Assembly (NCBI RefSeq): GCF_900496995.4 | Contig: NC_044012.1 | Span: 23,474,759 to 23,538,758 of the forward strand | DNA length: 64,000 nucleotides | DNA from: Aquila chrysaetos chrysaetos | Taxonomy: Eukaryota; Chordata; Aves; Accipitriformes; Accipitridae | Direction of reading: 5' to 3' | Shown: piece by piece, positions 44,782 through 58,400 of the stretch | How positions within the stretch are numbered: the stretch's first letter is position 1 | Layout of the letters: every line of letters starts with the position of its first letter | Translations under genes and position numbers: made by a program | The notes under the pieces: model-generated | Databases searched by the model: none | Told to the model about the DNA's origin: nothing | What the model saw: only the letters and a program-made list of their open reading frames with translations

Positions 44782-47700
44782 TTAGGCATCATGCAGCTGG
44801 TTCTCTTTCAGGAGAATCTTCTCCCCAGGCTTGAAGGCAGGCATCCCCAGGTAAGGACAGCTGGCACAGCGGAATGCATCCCCCAGATAGCACTGGCAAA
44901 AGAAAGAAAAGCACCTTCTGTAATCAGGGGCAACTTTCAGTTCTCTCCTCCTTTGATACGCTTTTTGCATCTTAAGAAATGACACTCCTCAGTGTGTATT
45001 GGCACAGAAACCAGTTCCCTTCTACCCCATTCTCAACATACATCTGGTTAGCAGAGCTGTGCAGGGCACTGTGCTCACATGGAACAAGGAAGTTTCCATC
45101 CCAGCTGGTGTGCCCAGGCATGGCTGCATGCTGGGCTTTGGCAGCCCCCTAACCACCACCAGGTCCCCTGGGCTCCCATAAGGTGATCCTCCCTGAGCAG
45201 ATCACTGGATAGCACATGAGCAAGGAGGTAAAGGTTCACTCTTCACTTTGACTCCTACAAGGGCAGCACTTGCGCTGGAACAGACAGCACACACTGGTAC
45301 AGAGCATGTGGGCACAGGGCAATAGGCTGAAGCTCTGCAGAAGCTGCTGCACAAGCAGTGTTTGGAAGCAGTAAACCAGCTTAGAGAGCAGTCACTAGAG
45401 AACACAGTTCTTGGACACAGATCATGTACTGCAAACCACAGTATAGAAACAAAAATCACTATTTACATTTCCACAGGCAGATTTGGGCTGCGAGCTCTTC
45501 TTCTCCTGTTCCAGCTCTTCAGCCAGGCCACATGTGCTGTAGAAAAATAAAGTCGTCACCTGCATCTTTCTGCTTAAAGGTTGTGAGTCACCAACGCTCG
45601 TTCCAGCCCTACTCACACACAACAGCCCTCGCCCTGTCACACTACACAGCTGACTCTGGGACCTTCACGCTCTTCACTTTGCTCTTCAACACCATGGTTT
45701 GTATAACAAGTGTTGAAACACACTCCTCGAGTTTAAACTGAGTGGGCAATTGCTCTACAGCACTTGTTATGTGTGCTATTTCTCCTTGAAATCTGAGAAA
45801 CCAGCGTTTTAGCCAAGGCTGCACAAACTGTGTCTCCACCTTCAAAATAACTGTTGATCATATCAGTGTGGTAATTTGTAGCAGTTTTGGTATGGCTAGT
45901 CAATTCTCATTGTATTTGGATTTACATTCAAATAGTTAAGATAAAAAAGGACATGAACCAAGAGAATTATGCTCTGAACAACAGCAAGGTGTCTGCAATC
46001 TTTTTAAAATCCATCCAATTCTAAGGGTTTAATATTACAGTTAAAAGGTTCAGCAATAGGCTAATCCCAGCACTGACCAGTTCTTGCAGGCTTTCTTTTT
46101 GCCCATTTCTTTGCAGGATGGAGCTCTAAGGGACGATGGATCTGGCTTTTTCAAATCCTCTGAATCCAACAGCTCATCAGAGTCCAGAAGATCCTGAAAA
46201 CATACCACAGAAGATAACATGCAGAAAACTGATTTGTCAGTAGGGAATGACATTGCTGTGTTGTGTTCAAAGAAATGGTGCTATCTGTAGCACTAGCACT
46301 AAAGCGCTGCAGCTGTGCCCTCTTATCCGTGTCTCCTTTCCGCCCTCACCACATCTCTGGGCTATCGTAGTAGATGAGAGTAGACCTCACATAGTAGATG
46401 AGATATTTTGCCCTGGGGATGCTTCTCTACCTCTTAAGTTATACGGTTTCCCAAGAGGCATGACTGAAACTATTTAGAACAGGAAAGAAGAGAGAGAAGG
46501 AACAGCAAAGCCTCACAAACAAAATCAGATACCATCTCTTCATCATTCATATCATTGGCAGAGAGCGTCCACAGCTTGGCAGTGGCTGGGTCCACGGAGG
46601 GTTTTCCTGGAGCCAAAACAAAGGAAGAAATAGTAGTTAGTCCAGCCTTTGCCCCATCTACACCCAACAAACAGAGTTCAAACAACTTTGGAAAGCCCCA
46701 CTTGACAGGTTTTTACTGTAGCACTCCCTTCCCCAGAACTGTCTCCCTATTCCAAGGGATGCTTGTCACCCAAGAGGCAGGCAATCCAGACATTTAGCAT
46801 GCATCACTCCCTACCTGAAGGACCAGGCTTCTTGGCAAAGGGAAGTTTGAGCTGACTTGAGGAACCCACTTCGAAATTGGGCTTCCTGCCTTCTATCTGA
46901 ACAATGAGAAGGTCATTGCCTTGGTAACCCAAGTGCTCTTGGACCGACTGGGCCTCCTCTGGGGTCAATGCTTCCTTTTGCAGCTGCAACGTAAAATTTT
47001 AGGTTAACCTCATGCAGAACCCCTTATTTCAGCACCCAGTCCAGCATTCCATTGAACACAGACAACCAGTATTTTCAATCCTTAAGAAAAACACTACCTT
47101 TGCAGTAACTACAGTTCGTGGCAGGCAGTGTCCCTGCACATTTACAGTAAACCAGGGTAGTTAGACACCTTGTCACCCAGCATGTCCCCAGTAATCACCA
47201 TCTACATTTCAAGGTAACTGCATGAGGGAGTTCCTGGAAGTGGTAAGTACAACATACCTCCTTCACTTCTACCAACCCAGAGAGAGTCAGAGCTGTGGGG
47301 AGTTTGGCTGCTGTCTTGATTCTGCTGTTGTTTCCTGGAAGACACAAAAGCAGGAAGTAGGAGGAGGGAAGAACAAGAACAGAGGTCACTGAGAAACCTG
47401 GAAGAGCAAGAGCTTTAGAAGGACATACTCAAGCCAAACCTCTGCTTTAAAATTGTCTCTTTCTAGTTGACAGCAGGAAGAAAGCAGAAAGAACATAAGC
47501 AGCTTGTCATTAAAGTAACAGCCTGGGATCACAGCTCCAGATCTGTTCTATATATGCCAAAAACCTTCCTCAACCCAATTAACACCCAACAAAAAAAGGG
47601 CGGGGGGGGGGGGAGGGACACCAACCCAAACAACAAAATCCCCTGTCCTGGTTTTGGCTGGGATAAAGTTAATTTTCCTCCTAGTAGCTGGTATAGTGTT

Positions 47701-49913
47701 ATGTTTTGGATTTAGTATGAGAAGAATGTTGATAACACACTGAAGTTTTCAGTTGTTGCTATGTTGTGTTTATACTAAGTCAAGGATTTTTCAGCTTCTC
47801 ATGCCCAGCCAGCAAGAAGGCTGCAGGGGCACAAGAGGTTGGGAGAGGACACAGCCAGGGCAGCTGACCCAAACTGGCCAAAGGGATATTCCATAACATA
47901 TGACATCATGCCCAGTATATAAACTGGGGGGAGTTGGCCAGCACCAGAGGCGGGGCGGGGGGAGCGGTGCAGATCGCTGCTTGGGAACTAACTGGGCACT
48001 GGTCAGCAAGTGGTGAGCAATTGCATTGTGCATCATTTGTTTTGTCTATTCTAATTATTATTATTATTGTTATTGTAGTAGTAGTAGTATCATTATCTTC
48101 TACCTTTCTGTCCTATTAAACTGTCTTTATCTCAACGCACAAGTTTTACTTTTTTCCAATTCTCTCCCGCATCCCACTAGGTGGGGGGAGCGAGTGAGCG
48201 GCTGTGTGGTGCTTAGTTGCCGGCTGGGGTTAAACCATGACATCCCCCAAAACATTTTCACATACTAAAATGAACAACTCGTGAAATTTTCAAAACATGG
48301 ACTCCTAAATGAACATTACATTCAGAAACAAAACATTCAACATTGTAATAGCTTTTGCCTACAAGAACAATCATTGTTTAATCAAAAACTCATCACAGGC
48401 TTCTTTGCTTGGGTGCAGGATTCTGCTGAACAGAATTCATTCACCCTCTCACTAGTCCCACTTGCACTTTATTCCAAGTCCACCCAGCCTGTCAGATGTG
48501 ACTCTGGAAAAAAGAAACCTCATCTACTCCAGACTTTGCATGTTCTTTGTTCTGTCCTAGAAGCGTTCCCCCTACCCCTATGGTACCACTTGCACCACAG
48601 AGCCACTGCCAGCTTCAAAACACTGGCAAATCTTCCCAACCTGAAGAAGCCGTTTCTGCTGCCACTTACACCACCATTTTCAGCACTGTAGATTGTGCCA
48701 ACAGAAGCACCATCAGCATAGATGCTTCTGTTCTTATGAGGTGGCATATTACTTCCCACTTCCATCCTGTACCAGCTCCTTAAGCCAGCAAGGTTTGAAT
48801 GCAGGTCAAGTAGAAAGAGAAATAATCTTGTGTTCACCTCCTTGTGTGCTCCTCCAGCTGTCCCACGACAGGTGCTCTGGCTTTACTCTTAAAACTTAGT
48901 CCAAACACTTCCACCTTTTCTGGATAACTACTTCTCAGCTAGCTTCTGGGACAGCCTCTCTCGGCATCTGTCATTTTTAAAATCACTTCAGAAGCTCCTC
49001 AGAAACACAACATCTGCAACTATTTAACATTACACACTCTAGAAGAAGGCCAGTGCCCACTGAGGTTTTCAACATAGTTCAGGAACAAGCCTATCCAGCA
49101 CTTTTGATAGAAGAAGAGTGACTGCAAACATCTCTGATGGCTACCAGCTTAAACACAGGATAAAAACCTTGCTATTCAGGTTAGTGTGTCAGGAGAATGA
49201 AAATCTCTGAATGTCAGTCAGGGTTCCTGTCCTTTCCATTTCAGCCTAATCCTCACAAGAATTGCTATGTTGCCATGAAAGCAAGGCTGATGAGGATTCT
49301 CTCACCTGATTCTGTAACCACTGCTTCTTTCAGGAGGACACGGCCCCCTGGCTTAAGTATCCGAGCTATTTCTGCCAGCACCTCCGCACTGTGCTGTGCT
49401 GTACTGCCTGGTACCACACCAGAGAGAACTACATCAAAACTGGACTCCCTGTGAGCTGCTGAAAAGAAAGAAAGAGGAAGATGGTACAATTTTACACATG
49501 TACACACAGAGCTTCGCATCAGTTCCACCTCTCTCATGCTTGTGTACAACAGCAATAACTGATTAAAGACACCAGTCATAGGAAGCATGACCAGGGTATG
49601 TCACTTTCTTTGCTGTACTGCCAGTGGTAAGAGTTAGCAGTAGGTGCTATTGTTGTTCTGAACGCTGACTTACAAACCAGGGAAGATGGCAGCTCACACA
49701 ACAAAAGCACCCTCTCCCTTTAAACAAAACAGTGAAAAAATTAAGCTCATTCTTACACTGAGACAGCTGGTTAACGTTTTCCACAGACACACGATTATTG
49801 GCTCCCACCAGTGCCTGAATTTTATCCACCAAATCCTTCAGGGCTTCAACCGGCGAGGAGCTGTCCCAGATGATAGCCACGCGCTGGCCTGGTGCCACTC
49901 CGTACTCCCCCAT
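44782..49913 (-). CDS. CIAPIN1: CIAPIN1 (anamorsin), cytosolic Fe-S cluster assembly factor
   Basis: Eight coding exons, 308 aa: 49913-49757, 49458-49306, 47334-47258, 46983-46815, 46606-46533, 46193-46078, 45536-45467, 44892-44782. Anamorsin (Dre2 homologue) passes electrons with NDOR1 to the cytosolic iron-sulfur assembly machinery and is anti-apoptotic. The N-terminal SAM-methyltransferase-like domain occupies about residues 1-170. The C-terminal Fe-S region has motif A cysteines 237, 246, 249 and 251, and twin CX2C motif B cysteines 270, 273, 281 and 284, all intact; Cys249 is split across an intron. The start [10 protein letters not shown] is in the family position; exon 2 acceptor is at about 49933, with 19 bases of 5'UTR. 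A solo LTR sits in the intron after exon 2 of the CDS (47644-48242). Transcription starts at the CpG island shared with COQ9. Confidence 0.97.
47644..48242 (+). mobile_element. solo LTR (copy B) in a CIAPIN1 intron
   Basis: A 599-bp LTR, TGTCCTGGTTTTGGCTGGG to GGGGTTAAACCATGACA, with an exact 5-bp target duplication TCCCC (47639-47643 and 48243-48247). It has a TATA box TATATAAA at 47916-47923 and an ATTAAA near 48115, so its promoter points plus, antisense to CIAPIN1. It belongs to the same family as 20942-21526. Confidence 0.95.
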
Positions 49914-52350
49914 TCCCACAGCAGCAGCAAACCTGACAGCGGCAGAGAAGGGAACCAGTCGGGGGGAGATAGACAGGAAAGGTAAGTGCCAAGTGCAGCA
50001 CGAACCTCTGTGGACTGTGACTTAATCACAGAGCATCAACTTGTTTTAATAAATGGGGGTTATTTTCCAGAGACAGGCAGCATAGAATTCCCACAAGCTG
50101 AGCGTTAACATGACATTAAGAAATAACTACACTTAAGGGCATAACTCGGTTTGTCTCCAGTTCAGAGACTAGTTCTGCAGGGAGACTGCAAGACATAGTT
50201 AAAAAACTTACCTGCTTTCCTTAAAGATTTGAATTGAGACATACAGAGGATTTCTGGACTTCCAGACTAGTGACGACTATTTGACATTAAACACTGCCTT
50301 GTCTCTCCTACTCAGGACATGACCTAGCGGAGTTTGCTTCTGCAGTACATGAGAAGTAACTTTCGGCATTCCCAGCATTCGAGATTGACTCTCTTTCGAC
50401 TCTTATCATTGGTGGCGCTGGGTGAGCTATTACACAGAGGGAGGAGGGGAACAGAATATGCAGTGAAGTGACAGTTTTGAGAAACCTGTCTGCACTAGTA
50501 TTTTATAAAAGATTGTACTCCTGACAGAGTCCGAAGAAAATCTGCACTACAGAAGTGTCACAATAGTATCATACCATCATCTGTACTCTTAGCAGCACTG
50601 GCTGCTGAAACAAATTACCTAGCCTCTTTCACTCTACTCATCCAATGCAAACCTATTTTCTTCCTAATTTAACACAACCACTGAGAACAGAGAGCACCGG
50701 TGAGCACACTAGTTGCCCAATGTTACCTTCAATTAGCTGCAAGCCACACACTTGCTTCAGGAGAGCCTGTTGTAAGCAAGGTCTTTACCAGAAATCATTA
50801 CGTTACGTGTCCTGGGTAATGTCTTATTTCCACCATGGTCTCATGAAAGCATAGCTTACAGACATGCTGTACCAAATTTAATTCAGTTGCCTGCAGTCAG
50901 CTGTGGAGTGGGTTTTGACCCCCTGTTCCTCTGGCTCTAAGTACCATGAACCGCTCTCTCCTGGAAACTGCAAACAAGTTCAGAACAGGACAACTCTGCA
51001 CCTTGTCAGAGTTGCTCTGGTAGGAATTTGTGCTAATGCAGCTCACAATGCCAACCAGGTAAGGAGCGGAAGATCTTGGACCTGTACACGACAGGTTATA
51101 GCACCTCACAGCTGGCCCTGCATGCATATGCAATGCAAGCCAGGCAACTACAAGAGACAGTAACACTAGTAGACACACATATTAATCTCATTAAAAAGTC
51201 ACCCTTCTGAGGAAGAAGGCTGAAAACCTGAAAAGATACATAAGTTGTTGGGCTAATGTAGAAAAAAAAAAAAATCAAAAAATCACACCTTCCTCTCAGA
51301 CCAGCAGGTTGCGACCTTTCAAGATCAGTCAGAGCCCAAAATACATCAACAGCGACACCAGCCTGTATCAATCGATGCAGCCTAAAGAAAGTAGGAAGCT
51401 ACTGTAGTCCTCAAAGACAGGACATTTTGTCTGCCTCCAGTCAGTGTAAAGACTAGGAGTTAGTTACCATTAAAGCATGCTCAGTCATGTTCTTGATGGG
51501 ACGACGGGGAAGATACTATTCCCCTCTTATGTGAGATACATTTAAAACGGAAGGTTTTATGTCTTCCTTTTAAGTATCTCCAGCTCTAGACTACAATGAC
51601 CTAGACCGGCTCAAGCACCTGAGCGCTTGGCCAGCCTGGGCTCGGTGAAGAGAGCGAACAGGCACTCTCTTCTGTCACACGGAGGAGGATTCCCGTCGGC
51701 CGGGATCAGGCTGCATTCTGCCGCGCCAGGGAGGAGGCCCGAGGCCTGGATCCGGGGCAGATACCGGGCTGGGGGTGGGGAGGGGACCTTATCGTAATTT
51801 CGCACACATTTAACAGTCCTTGAGGAACGCGACTGCCCACAACAGGGCAAGGAAGGGACTCTGAACAATATTGGAGGTTTGCAGCTTCAAGAGATTAAAA
51901 AGCTACCGCATATAGCACGTCAAAACTTTAAATTAAAGCCTTCTGAGCACTCCGTACCTTGTGATGCACAGCAGGCAGCTTCCAGCGGCCCAAGATGCAA
52001 TCCAAGGCTGCAGGCAACGACTACACTGCCCCTACAGCAGGTGAGTGTTTTAAATACATCCCCTCACACAGAAAGGGCAGAATAAACCTCTAAATCACAG
52101 AGCCGGGAAAGGTTCAGAGGGACGAGGAACTAGATACGTGAAGGAATTTCACACAGCAATTCCCCACTCCCCGCGGCGGCCGCCTCAGGCAAGGCCGCCG
52201 GACAATCTTTGGAAGGGAAAAAAGGGGAGTATCGGCCAAGGCGGGAGGCGCCCCCCGCCTCCCCCCTGCCGCTGAGGAGAGCCAGAGCCGGCCCCGACCC
52301 CGGCCCCGGCCCCGACCCCGACCCCGGCCCCGGCCCCACTCACCGCTCAC
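49914..52350 (-). other. CIAPIN1 intron 1
   Basis: Between the non-coding first exon (donor at 52351|52350) and the exon carrying the start codon (acceptor near 49933). It contains a GC-rich section at 51.6-51.8 kb and an A-run near 51.25 kb, and no recognised exon. At its extreme 5' end it carries the GGGGYC hexanucleotide tract. Confidence 0.6.
52291..52338 (-). repeat. GGGGYC hexanucleotide tract (about 7.8 units)
   Basis: On the plus strand units RCCCCG (GCCCCG or ACCCCG) repeat without interruption; on the transcribed CIAPIN1 strand this reads GGGGCC/GGGGTC. It starts 13 bases after the exon 1 splice donor. Such a run is expected to form G-quadruplexes in DNA and in the nascent intron RNA. 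Confidence 0.9.
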
Positions 52351-52438
52351 CTCCGAGCTCGCTCGGCTCGTCTCGCTCTGACGCCGTCACCGCCGCGTCC
52401 CGCCCCCGCGACGTCATCGCCCTCTGCCCGCTTCCAAG
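52339..52438. promoter_or_regulatory. bidirectional CIAPIN1 / COQ9 promoter
   Basis: CpG-rich interval between the CIAPIN1 exon 1 donor (minus strand CTCGGAG|GTGAGC, 52351|52350) and the COQ9 start codon at 52439. It contains a GC box (CCCGCCCCC, about 52399-52407) and a CRE/ATF-like GACGTCAT (52410-52417). Both genes must start within fewer than about 90 bases. Exact start sites cannot be read from sequence. Confidence 0.75.
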
Positions 52439-55400
52439 ATGGCGGCGGCGGTAGCGGCGGCGCGCAGCCTGCGGCGGGCGGGCTGGCGGCTGTGGCGGGG
52501 CCGCGCGGGTGAGGGGGCGGGGGGCGCGGCTGGGGGCGTGCTCGTGCCCGTGCCCGTGCTCGTGCCCGTGCCCGTGCCCGTGCCCGTGCCCGTGCCCGTG
52601 TACGCGGCGGGCGGGGCAGGGCGGGGCAGGGCGGCGCCGGGCGGGGCGGAGCGGGGGAAAGGTGAGGTGAAGGGCAGAGGCGGGGCGCCGCTAGGGGGCG
52701 GTATGGGGCTGCGGGGCCGCCCCGGCCCCGGGCCTCGGCGCAGGCCCTGAAGGCGCCTCCGGGCGGGCGCCTGCCTGAGGCCGGTGGCTGCGGGCGCCGG
52801 GGCGGGCTGGCAGGCCGGAGGGGCACAGCCTGGCCCGTGAGGGTCTCTTTGGGGAGCACAGTGTCTGGGTGAAGGAGAACGTGCGAGGCCTGGCGTGAGG
52901 AGAGCCCTTCAGCGGGCCTGGCGCCCCGCCAGCCCCTCGCACCTCCCTGGTCCTGAAAGTGCCCCAGGCGGTGTGCGAGGGAACCCGGGGCGGGGGGAGG
53001 GTGGGGGGTGTTTGATGGTGGTTTTTTTTGGAAAGCGTGGGCCACGCAACCCAAGCTTATTAAAAAAACCCAAAACCTCGCTGCAGTGAAATCAAAAATT
53101 CTCACAGAGTAGCTGTACTTGAAAGCTGCGTTGCCCTTGAGTCATCTGAGAAACACACAGCGCGATCAGCGTGTTGTATGTGTTGAGACTGCTCGCTCTC
53201 CGGAGTATTACTCGCCTCTTGCCCCGAGCTCAGGAGTCGGCGCCTCCCTCTAGCTCCTCTCCTTCACCAGGGACCAAAAAGGAGAGAGGGTATGCTGCAG
53301 GGGAGTCAGGGCACATTTGCATGCCTGGTTTCCAGTCCAAGATTGGGAAACCCCTTTCTATTTGCAGTGCATGCCATCTGCGAGGTTCTTTTCCTCACAA
53401 AACATTTTTGCTTTATTTTCATCAAGTGAATGTGAGCTCAGCTGAGAGGGGTGCTTCTCGGAAGTGTAAAAAAATACTGTCTCTACAAATTCCTGTTCTT
53501 TTCAGCTGTGTTTGCCGCAGCTCTCTTCTTCACCTTAATTTTCTGTGCTTCCTCTTGCTGGAAGGAGACATCTGACTCTCTTGGTTTCCCTTCCAGTGGT
53601 CAGGTGCCAGCTCTACCAACCACAGCGTGCTCTCCAGGCCTCAGCCGTGCTGAGGAGAGTGTCCGATGAGCAGAAGGAGCCGTTGGCATCTTCTCAGCAG
53701 CAGTTCAATTCACATCCAACCGATCACCAGCCTGAAAAGGAACCTCAGGGCCCTCGCCCCAGGTAACTCACTAGCTATTTCTAGCGCTGTCCTGCCAACA
53801 GCGGGATCAGAAGGCTTTGCTTTCCTGAAACTCACATCTGAAGCTCGGAGACAACGAGATCCAGAGTTAATGGAGCTTTAGACTGCAGCAGCTGGAGAGC
53901 TGGTTTGCTGTGACAGTACAAATTCCACTGTCCGCCGTGGAGACAGGATGGGACTTGCTTTCAAGAGGGAACCTCTCTGGTCTGCAAAGTGCAAGCCTTC
54001 GCTTCTGGATTTTTGTGTAAATCTACACAAAATATGGACAATATGTTGTCCATATGCCTCTAACTATAAAGCCCCCCGTTGGAAAATCTTATAGTTCAGC
54101 TTTTTTTAAAAGGAGGGGGAATCTGAGGCTGATTGGTCTCCAGGTAGGCACCTAGATTGAGCCCTCCCTTATTTTGCTCTTCTCCTCTCATGGCAAAGGT
54201 TCGTTGAGAATCCTTGTTCTGGAAAGGGAAGGATTTTACAGGAGGTGGTGAGATTTATACCAAGTAAGCAGATCTCAAAGTGTGCCTGCACACAGCAGTG
54301 GCAGTGAGTGAGTGGCAGAGTCCAGGTTGCTGATGTTTGATGGTGACGTTCCCCTCACTGTAACAATACCTTCTCATAGTTACACTGGCCAGGGCGGCCA
54401 GGAGTCTGAGGACTATGAGAGCGAGGAGCAGCTGCAGCATCGAATCCTCACAGCGGCGCTGGAGTTTGTGCCTCAACATGGCTGGACTGCAGAAGCCATT
54501 GCAGAGGGAGCCAAGGTATGTGGGGAGAGAAGCAACAAACCAGTTGAAAACTGGATGGAGCTGAAGTCCAAAGACAGCCAGGCCTGCATGCTTCCCCCAC
54601 ATACTCTTGGGCGATGCACCCTAGTCAGCAAATGCTACTGGGCAGGAATGTGTCCCTGCTACTACAGGATCACCCTGTCAGAGTTAAACTAAGGCACGAT
54701 ATAAAGTAGTGATCCTAAAGAGAGAAAAACATGTACAGGAAGCGCTTTTTAATGCAGCATTGCTTTGTTTAAATTCATATAACTTTATTCATGAAATAAA
54801 GACAACGTTTTTCTTACCTGGATCCTGCTTAGCAGTGTATGACCTGGTCTGTGCTTCTCCCTTCTTCCCTACAGACCCTGGGTCTCTCTGTTGCTGCTGC
54901 AGGGATGTTTCACAGTGATGGCAGTGAACTGATCCTACACTTTGTGTCTCAGTGCAACACCAAGCTGTCTGAGCTGCTGGAGCAGGAAGAAAAACTAGTG
55001 CAGCTGGGCAAAGCAGAGTGAGTATTGGGTACGAAAAGACATCTTCCTTGGCAGACTTTGGGGACTGGATAGACAGAGAGGGCACCTGGGACACAGATGC
55101 TTTTAAGTAAAAAATGTAATTTACCCAAATAAAACCACCTTCCCAGATAGAGAGTTGGACCAGAGACATGAAGGATACGTAATACTTTGCATATCTATTG
55201 CTGAGGCAGGCAAGAGACTGATCTTTCACGTTCAGAATTGAGTTTAACTTGGATGTTCTTCATATTTGGGTTTTTTTCCTTACTCAGGAAGAAGCCTACA
55301 GATCAATTCCTGAGAGATGCTGTGGAAGCCAGACTGAGGATGCTGATTCCATATATTGAGAAATGGCCCCAGGTATAAAATGAACATCAAGACTGTCTCT

Positions 55401-58400
55401 TTTTTTGTGTGTATTTTAAACACTCTGTGGCCTTCAACATAGTCTTTCCACCAGAGTAGTTGAAGGTTGTAAATGAAACCTCTCCATTGTTCACTCCACC
55501 CATCTGGGATCCCCAGGGGATAACCTGTGTCTCTACTCAGTCCTATTTGCAGTGTCAGTGCAAGTCAGGCTCCTTGCAGCATTGTTCTGGCTGCACCAGT
55601 CTCACCTGACACCTGGAAATGCAGAACTACTGCTTTGAGCAAGAAACTGCCTGCCTGGTGTGCAAATGACAAACCCTTGACAACCTGAGGATAGGTCTGT
55701 GAACTGAGAGGGCTCCATGATCAAAAATTCAGATTTAAGTCTCAAGCCATTCATCCCAAGGTGGTAAGGGAATTGAATTGTGGCCAGAGTAACAAGCAAA
55801 ATGTTCCCAACCTTCGGCTGCAAAGTCAGCCTCTGTTGTCCAGACTCACTGCTGGCCTTTGGGCAGCTGAATCCAGTGCTCCTTGCAGAAAGAGAAGACG
55901 GGTTCATGTTTTTGTTCCAGGTTAGCATAACTTGTCTTCTGAAGAATGTGGGTGGTTTGTGACTCTCCTGGCATTGTGTTATTATGTTCAAAGGCTGCAA
56001 GATCCCAGTAGTGCCATTATGGCTGGCTGTTCTTCCCTTGGTAGCTGCTTTGAGTTCAAAGTCAAATTCAGAGAAATGAGAGATTTGACTCCCTGCCCAT
56101 AGGGGCACAGCACAAGTCTGAGTCAGCTCAGCCTGTGCTGTGTTTCTGTGCCTGGAGAGGCACCTTGGGAGAGACAGCACCGTGGCGTTCGAGCTGAGCG
56201 GGGAGCTTTGGGCCTAAGTACAGGCCAAGGCCTGAGCTTGGCTGTCACACTGTATATTCCCTGCAAATCCTGCCGCTTGGAAGGACCGGTGCTAGCTGAA
56301 AAGGGGTGGGAGGACTTGTCACTGGGAGCTGGTGGCAAGTCAGCAGCAACAGGGAAAAAATAACAGAGCAGAGCATTGTTGGTCTGCTTTATTATGTCCT
56401 TCTCTCTTCAACTCTCCCATTTATCTGTGTGTTGCCTTTGCAGGCTCTGAGCATCCTGTTGCTCCCGCATAACATCCCTTCCAGCCTCAACCTCCTCACC
56501 GGCATGATCGATGATATATGGCAGTATGCTGGAGACCAGTCCACAGATGTAAGTCTTTGTGCTTTGTAGACTGGCTGGTTCTACGCTTCGCGCTTCAGCA
56601 AAATGATGGGTTGAAGTACATGTCAGGCCACGTCTCTCTTGAAACGATCCATTTGTTGTATGAGGAAGACATTTTCAGAAGCACCCAAGGGTCCTTATAA
56701 GCTATAGTCTCATTTCCAAAGAGACTTAGGAGCCAATGGGACTAAATGCAAATTAGTGTCAATGGAATTAGTGCAAATTAAAAGGACCTACTTTCCTAGA
56801 CTCTTTTAAGTGCTCCTTTTTTTTTTTTTTCTGAAGACACAGACAAAATTGTTGAGATTTTGAGACTAAGAAGTTGATCCAGTATTCAGTGAGCGAGCAG
56901 CGTGTCTCGTTCAAAGCAGCTGTCTCTTCCACCAGCAGTAGCATTTACAGATTTGAATTGAAAACCTTTAAAGAACCTACCTAAAAATACCAGTAGCTTA
57001 TTAAAGCTTTCATCTTTCTGGCAGGAAATAAAAGAAAATTATAACCTTAATTAAAGCAATTAATAAATTACTTTAATTCATATAGATGTAGGGAGAGATG
57101 GCAAAAGCTAAATTAACCATTTTAACAAACTACTTTAATAAGCTTCTTTTATCTGTGTATAAAAGAGAAGCTACTGCAGAGAAAAATAAATAAGATGACA
57201 GAAAAATTAAAGGAATAAACCAGAAGAGAACTGAAAGACTATGATTACATCAGGAACTGCAAGTCTTTTACGGGTTATGAAAGTCAAATCAACGGGTCAA
57301 GAGTCAGTGTCTGCACTGAGCTGCTCCTAAAGTCTCCTCACCAACGTGGGGATTAGGAGAGGTTCTAAAGTTTCTCTTTTGTTTGCGCCTTCTGACCTGT
57401 TACATGAGTTTTCTTGGGAAGCTGTGGTGCTGACCCCGCTCCCTCTTTCCCAGTAAAAGGGTTTAATGTCACTCACAATGGAGCCCTCTTCACAACGCCA
57501 GGAGCTCAATAGAGTATGCCTATGCCTCCGAGACCCCTTCAGGTGGTTTTTTTGGAGCAGGAGGAGAATCAACAGAAAGACTTTGGTCTCAGGCACCTGA
57601 GAAATCCAGTTGCAAGTAGCAACATCCCTCATGTTTCTCCCCTTGTCAAAGCTTGCAGGTTGTGGTGCAGAAAGTAGAGCTTTCGAGCCAACTATTGTCT
57701 TCAAAATCAAGGCCTGTGTTTTCATTTTTCTTTTGCTTTGTAATTGTGAATGGAACAACCAGTATTTTTTCTAGGTAATAGCAGCAAATGAAGTTGAAGA
57801 CTCGTTTTTAAAAATGTTTATATATTTTGTCTGCCAGTGGTTCAAGTGCAACTGGAAAAACTGAAAAGTTTGAGTTATTTGTGCATCTTTGCATTGTGTA
57901 ACCTGTTGTTGTAGCGCATCCTATAGCATTGCTGCCAGCAGTGTACTGATGCATTTAGTGATTCAGCAGGCGGTACTGGTATTTCAATTATAGGATTTGA
58001 GAAAGGGGTATCTCTGTGTGATGTCTTGCACAGTTCTGTCCTCTGTTCCCTTTCTTCATGCTTGTATCTGATGCAAACTGCAGCTGAAGTTCAGTACTAA
58101 ATATAGCTGTTTCTTATCTAATCAGATCTAGAATCAGAGCTTTGCATTGCCTGCTAGCAGTCCATAAAGCAAAGACAAACTCTTTCACTGTGCATGCAGG
58201 CTAGCTGGGCAAGGGAGAATTCCTTGCTGCCTGCTGCAGGTGCCTGCTTGCAACCAGAAGCAGGTGGTGGGGATTTTGTTCAGCAGTTTTAGACACCGTA
58301 CTTGTGACCTCTATCTGGTGCCACAGGAGCAGCTGTGCTGTCAGATGTCAGTGTTGGCTGGTGGCCCACTGCATCACAGAGACGATTTATACAGTTTAAG

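Noticed and set aside
52347-53105. 252-aa minus-strand frame opposite COQ9 exon 1
   Set aside because: It is a shadow of the GC-rich island and the CGTGCC array (Arg-Ala repeats), overlapping a certain COQ9 exon.
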